From: Clostridia bacterium
GTDB taxonomy: Bacteria; Bacillota; Clostridia; Christensenellales; Borkfalkiaceae
Assembly: GCA_900770185.1 (NCBI GenBank)
Contig: CAAGJM010000010.1
Coordinates: 1 to 30,431 of the forward strand
Reading direction: 5' to 3'
DNA length: 30,431 nucleotides
The notes under the pieces are model-generated. The model worked only from the letters and a program-made list of their open reading frames with translations, did no database searches and was not told the DNA's origin. The position numbers were made by a program, and so were the translations under genes. Of the stretch, positions 24,672 through 30,431 are shown piece after piece. Positions within the stretch are counted from its first letter, which is position 1. Every line of letters starts with the position of its first letter.

Positions 24672-26003
24672 ATGATCAAACCAAAAATTGAAAAACCTAA
24701 AGTGTTTATTTCTTATGCATGGACTTCAGATGCCTATGTAAATAAAGTGGCCGCCTTTGCAAGTTCTTTAATAAAAATTGGTATAGAAGTGCTATTTGAC
24801 AAATTTGAAATGAGACCAGGCAATGAGTTGAATGACTTTATGGAAAAAAGCGTCAAGGATGCGACAGTTACACACGTTTTATTACTTTTAAATAAAAATT
24901 ATAAAGACAAAGCAGACAATCGTGTTGGCGGCGTTGGAAAAGAAACACAAATATTATCTGAAGAATTATACAACAATGTGAACCAGACAAAAATTATCCC
25001 TGTAGTTTTTGAAAAAGGAGATAAAGGAGAAATATATAAACCAGCATACCTTGGCTCTACCTACTTTGTAGATTTAGCAGATGAATCTAAATATGATTCG
25101 GAATTTAAGTTGTTAGTTAAATCAATTTATGGTGAAACAGTATATAGGAAACCTGAATTAGGTAAAACCCCTGCATGGGTTACTGAAGAAATAACATTTG
25201 AACCTAAGATAAGTTTGCTATTTGCAACTTTTAAAACTCAATCAAATATGGATATAAATAATCAAAATTTCATATTATTTCTTGATGATATAAAAAATAA
25301 AATTTTAGATTATGACTTAGCTATAGATAACACTTCAAATAATGACGAGTTTTATAAAAAATATTTAGGAAAATACAATGGGCTTTTACCATTAAGAGAT
25401 GAATTTCTAGAGTTGGTTAAAAATTCCTTTTACGTAAATACTCCCGAAAAGAAAATTGCTTCCTTCTTTGAGAAAATATATAATGGTCTAAAAAATACAC
25501 CTTATCAAAATAAAGAGTTAATTTCAATTTTAATTCATGAGTTATTTATATATTCAATTGCATTTTTCTTAAAAACAGAAAAATATACTGAAGTAGGATA
25601 TCTGTTGGGCAAAAGTTATAGTGTTAACTCGTATGGAGAGCATTTATCGACTTATTATGCTTTTTATAGTGCTCAACACAATTATTTAGATGATGCAGTT
25701 AAATTAAGAGATGATAAAAATTATTACACAGGCACAGGTAATTTGTGGATAGAAAATTTAAAAGTAGATTTTTGTTCAAAAGCAGATTTTACATTGGCAG
25801 ATATTTTATGTTTTAACTATTGTTTATTTGGATATAGAACAGATTTAGTCATGCATTGGTTTCCAATAACTTATGTGTATGGGGGGTCACGTTATTCAGG
25901 TGAAAGCGTCTTAGCGGAATTTGCTGTAAAATTAAAAACGCAAGAATTTTTTCAAGAATGTTTGCGTCTTTTTAATTATAATACCAAGGTTTGTGTTCCA
26001 TAG
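24672..26003 (+). CDS. SEFIR/TIR-domain protein with unrecognised C-terminal half
   Basis: A 443-residue cytoplasmic protein. Residues about 9-155 form a SEFIR/TIR-like domain: KVFISYAWTSDAYVNKVAAF, then VLFDKFEMRPGNELNDFMEK, LLLLNKNYKDKADNR and VGGVGKETQI. In bacteria this fold acts as a signalling or NAD+-cleaving effector in anti-phage defence. Residues about 175-443 are rich in aromatic and hydrophobic helices and match no domain I recognise; a sensor or oligomerisation role is inference. It is the first gene after tRNA-Ser and is markedly AT-rich. Without partner genes such as ThsA or a STAND ATPase, the system type is open. A surface-type or regulatory SEFIR function cannot be excluded. 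Confidence 0.85.
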   Translation: MIKPKIEKPKVFISYAWTSDAYVNKVAAFASSLIKIGIEVLFDKFEMRPGNELNDFMEKSVKDATVTHVLLLLNKNYKDKADNRVGGVGKETQILSEELYNNVNQTKIIPVVFEKGDKGEIYKPAYLGSTYFVDLADESKYDSEFKLLVKSIYGETVYRKPELGKTPAWVTEEITFEPKISLLFATFKTQSNMDINNQNFILFLDDIKNKILDYDLAIDNTSNNDEFYKKYLGKYNGLLPLRDEFLELVKNSFYVNTPEKKIASFFEKIYNGLKNTPYQNKELISILIHELFIYSIAFFLKTEKYTEVGYLLGKSYSVNSYGEHLSTYYAFYSAQHNYLDDAVKLRDDKNYYTGTGNLWIENLKVDFCSKADFTLADILCFNYCLFGYRTDLVMHWFPITYVYGGSRYSGESVLAEFAVKLKTQEFFQECLRLFNYNTKVCVP

Positions 26004-26169
26004 GGAGAACAAAAAAATAAATCAAAAAGCGAACGCGCTGAAACGGACAAGCCAAATTAAATAAAGAGTGATTGAATTACTTGAGAACGAGTAAATAGGG
26101 TTGAAAAATTCAGAATATTACGCTATAGGATACTTTGAATCAATTTCTAGTAAAAATTTCCAAAATCTA

Positions 26170-26198
26170 TTGACAATATTTGATGTTTGTGATATAAT
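26170..26198 (+). promoter_or_regulatory. Perfect consensus sigma-A promoter
   Basis: TTGACA (26170-26175) and TATAAT (26193-26198), exactly 17 bp apart: both hexamers and spacing are consensus. The predicted start near 26205 and the hairpin ending near 26350 would give an RNA of about 145 nt, unless read-through continues into the toxin-like gene. Confidence 0.7.
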
Positions 26199-26307
26199 AA
26201 AAATGAATGAAATTGATATTGTGAATGCAAAATGGGAGCAAATTAAAGGTCAAAGACAAATTTAGAAGTTTATATAAAGGAGGATACGCCAATTTGGCAA
26301 GTGATTT

Positions 26308-26343
26308 AAACAACCTTTTTATTATAACATAAAGGGGTTGTTT
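26308..26343 (+). terminator. Terminator or attenuator before the toxin-like gene
   Basis: AAACAACCTTTTT pairs with AAAGGGGTTGTTT (13 bp, two G-U pairs) around a 10-nt loop, followed by TGTTTTC and a later T run. It lies between the consensus promoter and the toxin-like gene start, so it may attenuate read-through. Confidence 0.7.
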
Positions 26344-26395
26344 TGTTTTCTGTGATTTTTTAAAAAAAATATAAAAAACGATAAGGAGTTTAATT

Positions 26396-27577
26396 ATGAA
26401 GAAAATAAAGAAATATAGTTTCTCGATTATTGCTGTTGTTCTTACTTTGATTGTTGGTTTATATTATTCGGCTGGAAAACTTTTTTCTCGTAAAGAAATC
26501 ACCTCAAATGTTAGAACGGTCACTTTGGCTGAAACAGATATAGATTATCAAGCACTTTTAGATGAATTTGAAAATGGGGAGTTCATTCAAGAAGATAATG
26601 TCACAACTTTTAGAGGCACTCAAGCTTTGGATTCTGAAATATTTGAGGAAATTGATACAATAAGCGAAAACGAAATTGAAGATATTAGTAATTGCGTTGT
26701 AAGTTATGTATTTACATATGACTCGGATAATAATGTTGTGACAATTTCTGCCGAGATGGAAAATGAATATGGAGAAATCGAGATTGATGCAATAACCGGT
26801 GTGGGGTTTATTAACGAGCAAGGCGAAATCGATGCGGTTATGAATGTTGAAGGCGAGGGCATTCTTTTGAGCGAGATGCGAGAGGCTGGAATGATTCAAA
26901 ATTGTGGCTGGTTTTCCAAACTTGTGAAGAAAGTGGCTAAAGTTGTTGCTGTTACGGCGGTAGTTGTTGCTGCTGCGGCAGTAGTTGTTGCTACGGCTGG
27001 GGCTGCTGCTCCTGCTGTTGTTGCTGCTGGCGTTGGTGTTGCTACTACTGCAGGTGTGGCGGCGACTATTGCCGCGTATGCTACAGTAACTGCAGCTATT
27101 GCGGCTGGCGTTACTGTTACTGCTGAAATGTGGGAACGCTATTATCCTGGTATTGAAGTCACTGTAACAAATAATATTGTTTATGCCTCTTGGAGTGATG
27201 AAACTAAATCGGCGATAAAAGATCTAATTAAAGCAAATCGAAAAAAGTCCAATCCGGACATTTATTTTAAATGCGAAGCAAATTCGAATTGTCCATACAG
27301 AATAGACATCGAAAATCCTCTCACATATAGTCAAATGGTAACCGTTATGTCTACAACGGGAATGAGTTCATTAACTGATGAAATGTATGATGCTAGAAGA
27401 GTGTTAGAAGGAGCAGTTCCTGCATCTTATCCCATTTTTGCTGATATAGGGGTTGGTGTTCCTCATTTCCAAGCTGCAGATATTAAAGATCCGAATTACA
27501 ATGCAAACAGAGGACCGTCGAACAATCCTCGATATAAGGTGGCTGGAAAAACTTTGCATTCGTTCTGGTTTGCATAG
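26396..27577 (+). CDS. Membrane-anchored toxin-like protein
   Basis: A 393-residue protein with an N-terminal signal anchor (about 8-28, YSFSIIAVVLTLIVGLYYSA). An acidic extracellular-type region (about 40-175) follows. Then comes a long Ala/Val/Gly-rich, glycine-zipper-like hydrophobic stretch (about 185-245: VVAVTAVVVAAAAVVVATAG and more). The C-terminal domain (about 250-393) ends PHFQAADIKDPNYNANRGP and GKTLHSFWFA. The layout, with a hydrophobic membrane-inserting segment and a small C-terminal HxxxD...HSFW domain, resembles SAR2788-type putative secreted toxins; that match is from memory. AAGGAG precedes the ATG. The next gene starts 10 nt downstream and is the natural immunity candidate. 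A structural surface protein is the main alternative. Confidence 0.6.
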   Translation: MKKIKKYSFSIIAVVLTLIVGLYYSAGKLFSRKEITSNVRTVTLAETDIDYQALLDEFENGEFIQEDNVTTFRGTQALDSEIFEEIDTISENEIEDISNCVVSYVFTYDSDNNVVTISAEMENEYGEIEIDAITGVGFINEQGEIDAVMNVEGEGILLSEMREAGMIQNCGWFSKLVKKVAKVVAVTAVVVAAAAVVVATAGAAAPAVVAAGVGVATTAGVAATIAAYATVTAAIAAGVTVTAEMWERYYPGIEVTVTNNIVYASWSDETKSAIKDLIKANRKKSNPDIYFKCEANSNCPYRIDIENPLTYSQMVTVMSTTGMSSLTDEMYDARRVLEGAVPASYPIFADIGVGVPHFQAADIKDPNYNANRGPSNNPRYKVAGKTLHSFWFA

Positions 27578-27587
27578 GAGAGATGGA

Positions 27588-28268
27588 GTGTATAAATATT
27601 TTTTTGGATCATTCAATAAAGCACATAATCATCGAGATTCTGACTATCTAAAAAAAGAATGTGATTTAGATTATTATTTTGACGAAAAAATTTATAATGA
27701 AATTGCTGACAATATAAGAATGGTTTTGGGAAATTGCAAAACATACAGTGTGCAAGATGTATTTCATTATTTTCAATCGCAGTATGCCGCATATCCGATT
27801 GATATTCGTTATTATTATAATTATGTAAACACTTCAGTAATAAAGTGTGATGCATTCAGTAGATTCACAATTTCAAAAGACTCAGACATTGATGCCCTTT
27901 CTGAACCATGTGGGATTTTTTATTCGTATGTTATTAAAGATGATAACAAAAAAAATCTACAACAGGAGAAAACTTTAGTCTTCGTTATAGATGTTATTGG
28001 AAATCGTTTTCTACGAGAGCGATATCCTGAAATTGAAATTAATGAGGAAAAAGCTATTCAATCTGTAACAACGTTTAGAAAAGATGAGAAAGGTGATAGT
28101 TGGTTGTTATGTGGTAATGAAGAAATCAATTGTGTAATTAACGAAAATATAATTATAGCGATTGGTTCTTTTGATGGGGTTCATATTAACTCTATTAAAA
28201 TTTTGTCCGGCGAAAGAATTTTGCCAAAAATTGATTATGTGTTAGAGTTTTTTAGACGATATAGCTAG
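27588..28268 (+). CDS. Unknown protein, candidate immunity partner
   Basis: A 226-residue, presumably cytoplasmic protein with no signal peptide, no membrane helix and no domain I recognise. I chose GTG 27588 because AGGAG (27576-27580) lies 7 nt before it, overlapping the upstream stop. The frame stays open further upstream, but only inside the toxin-like gene and without a ribosome site. Aromatic-rich segments (VFHYFQSQYAAYPIDIRYYY) are followed by beta-like ones (KTLVFVIDVIGNRF, IIIAIGSFDGVHI). Tight placement after a toxin-like gene suggests an immunity protein; this is inference only. Composition is AT-rich, like the rest of the island. Confidence 0.65.
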   Translation: MYKYFFGSFNKAHNHRDSDYLKKECDLDYYFDEKIYNEIADNIRMVLGNCKTYSVQDVFHYFQSQYAAYPIDIRYYYNYVNTSVIKCDAFSRFTISKDSDIDALSEPCGIFYSYVIKDDNKKNLQQEKTLVFVIDVIGNRFLRERYPEIEINEEKAIQSVTTFRKDEKGDSWLLCGNEEINCVINENIIIAIGSFDGVHINSIKILSGERILPKIDYVLEFFRRYS

Positions 28269-28298
28269 TGATATCTTTCCCTTAAAATAAAAAAGAGG

Positions 28299-28431
28299 AT
28301 GAGCAAAAAAATAATTGTTGATAGTATAGCGGTGATTTTGATTACCGCTATACTATGAATGGTTTTTAACGACGGCAAATGAAGTTCATCAGGATAACTC
28401 AAAAAACATTAAATTAATGGGGTTAAAATGA
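28299..28431 (+). pseudogene. Frameshifted duplicate of the protease gene 5' end
   Basis: ATG 28299 with GAGG upstream opens MSKKIIVDSIAVILITAIL and hits TGA at 28356. The next frame continues as EWFLTTANEVHQDNSKNIKL to a TGA (28429-28431) overlapping the next ATG. This parallels the start of the protease at 28878, which has ITAILIAVIL, then SEIYQDCLKSIVEL. Bases 28375-28395 match 28977-28997 at 17 of 21 positions, all differences transitions. The segment between the hairpin and that block is 8 nt shorter here (21 versus 29), which explains the lost frame. It is best read as the decayed 5' end of a paralogous protease gene. Confidence 0.65.
28321..28356. repeat. Palindromic stem, copy A
   Basis: A 16-bp stem with one G-U pair and a TTTG loop, spanning the end of the truncated anchor ORF. 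Its core (28324-28353) is 24/30 identical to copy B at 28918-28947, and the differing stem positions keep pairing. There is no T run, so it is not a typical terminator. Confidence 0.8.
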
Positions 28432-28844
28432 GTACTGAATTATTTTTAAACACTAACTGTCGGTTATCAAAGCAACAACATCTTAAGATAAAGGAATGTT
28501 TTAAAGAAAATAATGTAATGGATGTAAATTTTCGTTATATTGGCAAAGTAAAAAATGTTGATGGAGCGAACTATTATTTTGATAGTATGTGGACTCCATT
28601 TTTGAAACCATTAAACGAATTTAAGAATCCAGAAGTGGATAATTACAGCGGATTGAACTCAATATTTGAAACAATCAGAAAAATTGTAAGTTATTTGCTC
28701 AACGAAAATCACATTATTAAACTTTTCTTTGCTTCTGTTGAAGATAAGGAATTTCCCAATAAAGGAAAAGCAAGACTCAAGTTTTCTGATCTTAATGAGT
28801 TTAGGTGCTTTGAATGGGGGACTATTTACGAAATATATAAATAG
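28428..28844 (+). CDS. Unknown 138-residue protein
   Basis: A 138-residue soluble protein with no signal peptide and no recognised domain. It begins TELFLNTNCRLSKQQHLKIK, has an aromatic middle (GANYYFDSMWTPFL) and ends FRCFEWGTIYEIYK. The ATG overlaps the stop of the frameshifted fragment upstream (ATGA), and GGGG at 28417-28420 is only a weak ribosome site. Position between the toxin/immunity pair and the protease, small size and AT-rich codons suit an accessory immunity or regulatory gene, but nothing in the sequence proves it. Confidence 0.6.
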   Translation: MSTELFLNTNCRLSKQQHLKIKECFKENNVMDVNFRYIGKVKNVDGANYYFDSMWTPFLKPLNEFKNPEVDNYSGLNSIFETIRKIVSYLLNENHIIKLFFASVEDKEFPNKGKARLKFSDLNEFRCFEWGTIYEIYK

Positions 28845-28877
28845 TTTTTCGAAATGATGGAGTCATCATAATTTTAT

Positions 28878-29591
28878 ATGAATAAAAAGAAATCAATTAC
28901 GATAATTCTTATGCTTGGTATAACGGCGATTTTAATCGCCGTTATACTGTGTGCAATTTTTATTCCATTACCGGCAGCAAGTGAAATTTATCAAGATTGT
29001 TTAAAGAGTATTGTTGAATTAAGAGCTTCTTCTGATAATGTTGGAGAAAGTTTTGGAACGGCTGAATTTATTGATAAAAATGGAACTCTCATAACTAATG
29101 CACACGTTGTAACTTATACAAGGTTAGGAACTGTATATCAATTTGAAAACTATTCAATACGCTTTTCAGATGAAGAAGATTATTATCCCGTAGAATTGGT
29201 AAAATATGATGTCGAAATAGATATAGCGGTATTGCGAATTTGCGAATCTTCTAGTTGTAAATTTAATGTTATCAAACAGGGTAAATCATCAAACTTAAAA
29301 AGCGGCGATAAAGTGTATGCAATAGGGAATACAGTTAATTATGGGCTATCCATTTCTCAAGGAATTGTAGGAATACCACTCTTAAATATTGAGTATTCAG
29401 GAGCTGTTCGAACAGTGATACAGTGTGATTTGACGATTGCCGACGGAAATAGTGGAGGTGCGTTGTTAGATTCTCGTGGACGTTTAGTTGGTATTACAAC
29501 ATTCCGAACCAAGGATCGCTTAGGGAACATTGTCTATGGAATAGCGTATTGTATTCCAATAGACATAGTTATGGGTTTTGTGGAAGAGTAA
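28878..29591 (+). CDS. Membrane-anchored trypsin-like serine protease
   Basis: A 237-residue S1-type (HtrA-like) protease. Residues about 8-30 are a signal anchor; the chymotrypsin fold follows, with H76 (TNAHVV), D115 (EIDIAVLRI) and S192 (DGNSGGALL). There is no PDZ domain, unlike DegP/HtrA, so it is a minimal protease acting outside the membrane. The ribosome site is poor: GGAG (28859-28862) lies 15 nt upstream, in the loop of a small ATGATG/CATCAT hairpin. A 13-bp palindrome sits inside the anchor codons. Possible roles are processing of the upstream toxin-like protein or of surface proteins; both are inference. The catalytic triad is complete. Confidence 0.88.
   Translation: MNKKKSITIILMLGITAILIAVILCAIFIPLPAASEIYQDCLKSIVELRASSDNVGESFGTAEFIDKNGTLITNAHVVTYTRLGTVYQFENYSIRFSDEEDYYPVELVKYDVEIDIAVLRICESSSCKFNVIKQGKSSNLKSGDKVYAIGNTVNYGLSISQGIVGIPLLNIEYSGAVRTVIQCDLTIADGNSGGALLDSRGRLVGITTFRTKDRLGNIVYGIAYCIPIDIVMGFVEE
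28918..28947. repeat. Palindromic stem, copy B, inside the protease gene
   Basis: GTATAACGGCGAT and ATCGCCGTTATAC form a perfect 13-bp stem with a TTTA loop, encoding the anchor residues ITAILIAVI. Compared with copy A, one G-C pair is A-T, one T-A pair is C-G and one G-U is G-C, so pairing is kept. Confidence 0.85.
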
Positions 29592-29632
29592 GTTATACCC
29601 TTTAATTTTAAGAGATAATGTAATAAAAATAG

Positions 29633-29667
29633 AAAAGGAAGTTTGAGTTATATCGGACTTCCTTTTT
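29633..29667 (+). terminator. Terminator after the protease gene
   Basis: AAAAGGAAGT (29633-29642) pairs with ACTTCCTTTT, 10 bp with a 14-nt loop, continuing into a T run. It begins 41 nt after the stop codon. Confidence 0.82.
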
Positions 29668-29675
29668 ATATGCGG

Positions 29676-29705
29676 TTGTCGGGAAAAATTCTCGGCAATT
29701 TTTTT
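29676..29705 (+). terminator. Second tandem terminator
   Basis: TTGTCGGGAA pairs with TTCTCGGCAA (10 bp, two G-U pairs) with a 3-nt loop and seven T residues directly after it. Two close terminators isolate the protease from the repeats that follow. Confidence 0.8.
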
Positions 29706-29757
29706 GTAAAATTTTCGTGAAATACCCCAACAAACGGCTCGTAACTTTCCAATTATA

Positions 29758-29803
29758 GTGAAGGGGTAAAAACCTTTTGCGGAACATCCTAACAAAACGG
29801 CTT
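29758..29803 (+). repeat. 46-nt direct repeat, copy 1
   Basis: GTGAAGGGGTAAAAACC, then TTTTGCGG and CAAAACGGCTT. The block matches 30017-30062 in length and in most positions. A shorter relative (CGTGAAATACCCC then CAAACGGCTC) lies just upstream at about 29715-29740. Confidence 0.7.
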
Positions 29804-29805
29804 AC

Positions 29806-29996
29806 TATGAGGCTATTCCTAAACTGACTTTAAGGCAGCGGGAATTTGTAAGATTTTTTTTGAAGGGAAAACGCAGGAAGAGGTTCGAAAGGAATATGGA
29901 ATTGAAAAATCTTCTATGGTTGAAGCAATGGATCGAATTTATGCAACGTTAAGAAAATTTCTAAAAAAATTTTTCTTTAAGATCCCGAACTTTTGA
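29806..29996 (+). pseudogene. Frameshifted sigma-70 region-4-like fragment
   Basis: One frame reads LTLRQREFVRFF up to a run of eight T (29854-29861). The next frame continues EGKTQEEVRKEYGIEKSS, then MVEAMDRIYATLRKFLKKFF, to a TGA at 29994-29996. Joined, it is a helix-turn-helix like sigma-70 region 4 of small phage or integrative-element sigma factors. Nine T in the run would restore the frame. There is no start codon or ribosome site; the repeat runs straight into the coding part, so the 5' end seems deleted. A sequencing error in the T run is possible but would not explain the missing start. Confidence 0.6.
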
Positions 29997-30016
29997 AATT
30001 TCGTGTCCTTGGTTAA

Positions 30017-30062
30017 GTGAGGGATAAAAAACTTTTGCGAAAATGCCCCCGCAAAACGGCTT
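30017..30062 (+). repeat. 46-nt direct repeat, copy 2
   Basis: GTGAGGGATAAAAAAC, TTTTGCGAAAATGCCCC and CGCAAAACGGCTT. It contains an inner TTTTGCG/CGCAAAA inverted repeat. With copy 1 it brackets the sigma-like fragment. Confidence 0.7.
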
Positions 30063-30260
30063 GCAAATGTCCATATAAGATAGAGAGATAATTTGTCTTT
30101 CGTGGACTCGTAAGAGCAAAAACGGAGAGTAAAACAAAATGAAGGAGGCAGAGAAATGAAGTCAGACACAAGTTGAAAAAGTTTTTTAAACGAACCTTTC
30201 GGCGGATAACATAGAGAAAAACTTTGGAAGCAAATGTGAAGCAAAACAGAAGGCTTATGA

Positions 30261-30304
30261 GCAAAGTGTAGCCCACTATACTTTGCTCCGCAAAATAGTG
30301 GGCT
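30261..30304. repeat. Overlapping, mutually exclusive hairpins
   Basis: Hairpin 1: GCAAAGTGTAG (30261-30271) with CTATACTTTGC (30276-30286), 11 bp with one G-U. Hairpin 2: AGCCCACTAT (30270-30279) with ATAGTGGGCT (30295-30304), extended by TTTGC/GCAAA. They share bases 30270-30286, so only one can form. A near-inverted copy of GAGCAAAGTGTAG lies at 30351-30365. Confidence 0.65.
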
Positions 30305-30431
30305 CTGCGAGGCTGTGAATCCACTAATAAAACAGTCGGCAGAGGAAATTCTACACACTTTGCTCAATGATAATAAAAACAAATATCAGGAGGGAAATTA
30401 TTATTTCATATTTAGTGTGTCATATGGAGAA

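Larger units (their letters stand above)
26004..26395 (+). other. Gap with small ORF remnant, consensus promoter and terminator
   Basis: This 392-nt stretch has no full gene. An open frame of 54 codons from a TTG at 26101 to a stop at 26265 reads KNSEYYAIGYFESISSKN and ends WEQIKGQRQI. It lacks a ribosome site and may be the tail of a lost gene. A consensus promoter (26170-26198) lies inside it, followed by AAAGGAGG (26277-26284) with no credible reading frame after it, and a hairpin at 26308-26343. Together these could be a short regulatory RNA or a leader for the toxin-like gene. Confidence 0.5.
29592..30431. other. 840-nt region without an intact gene
   Basis: No intact gene is visible from the protease stop to the window end. 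It contains two tandem terminators, imperfect direct repeats, a frameshifted sigma-like fragment and hairpins, each listed separately. GAAGGAGG with a nearby ATG at 30156 gives only a short frame (MKSDTS). The rest is AT-rich leader-like or decayed mobile-element DNA. Confidence 0.6.

Noticed and set aside
24672..26003. Assignment to a Thoeris or CBASS system
   Set aside because: No ThsA, cyclase, or other partner gene is present in the window.
26203..26265. Leaderless 20-residue peptide starting at the consensus promoter
   Set aside because: It is the end of a longer 54-codon frame and is not hydrophobic like type I toxins; no positive support.
28356..28358. Programmed +1 frameshift at CTA TGA in the truncated anchor ORF
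   Set aside because: The tRNA would re-pair poorly, and the 8-nt deficit relative to the protease copy explains the frame loss more simply.
29939..30382. 147-codon minus-strand frame near the right end
   Set aside because: It crosses the sigma-like fragment, repeats and hairpins, shows no domain, and has no convincing ribosome site.

Overview
The window reads as one contig end of an uncultured anaerobic Bacillota (Clostridia, perhaps Christensenellales; taxonomy is inference). Clues are purine-rich AAGGAG ribosome sites, sigma-A promoters with frequent TGn extended -10 elements, a flavodiiron protein, an NfnAB-type transhydrogenase pair, a DUF896 protein and a BclA-like collagen protein. Bases 1-20 are an exact Illumina TruSeq adapter remnant, so the biological sequence starts near base 21.

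Bases 21-11169 hold a surface polysaccharide locus, all on the + strand and mostly tightly packed or overlapping: Wzy-like polymerase, GT2 glycosyltransferase, polysaccharide pyruvyl transferase, FrhB-like iron-sulfur protein, GT4-like glycosyltransferase, Wzx-like flippase and a SASA-type acetylesterase. A terminator, a MATE exporter and a GT2-TPR glycosyltransferase follow. The GT2-TPR gene converges, across a perfect bidirectional terminator, on a collagen-like (Gly-Xaa-Yaa) surface protein gene.

Bases 12391-24461 are ordinary chromosome: nfnAB, a lipoprotein with an SGNH/DUF4886 domain, flavodiiron protein, FAD dehydrogenase, GH27 alpha-galactosidase, a small zinc-ribbon protein, DUF896, a coiled-coil protein, a HAD phosphatase, an O6-alkylguanine-DNA methyltransferase and tRNA-Ser(GGA). 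Most units are set off by clear hairpin terminators and recognisable promoters.

From the tRNA-Ser gene to the right end (24462-30431) the sequence becomes visibly AT-richer and codon use changes, as expected of an acquired island next to a tRNA gene. It carries a SEFIR/TIR-domain protein with an unrecognised C-terminal half, a membrane-anchored toxin-like protein followed by a probable immunity gene, two unknown small ORFs, and a membrane-anchored trypsin-like protease. The 5' end of the protease gene exists as a second, frameshifted copy about 580 bp upstream, and both copies keep a palindromic stem by compensatory substitutions. The last 840 bases have no intact gene: tandem terminators, a frameshifted sigma-region-4-like fragment bracketed by 46-nt direct repeats, and overlapping alternative hairpins. 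The island is the best candidate here for an undescribed defence or conflict system, but its function is inferred from domains and context only.
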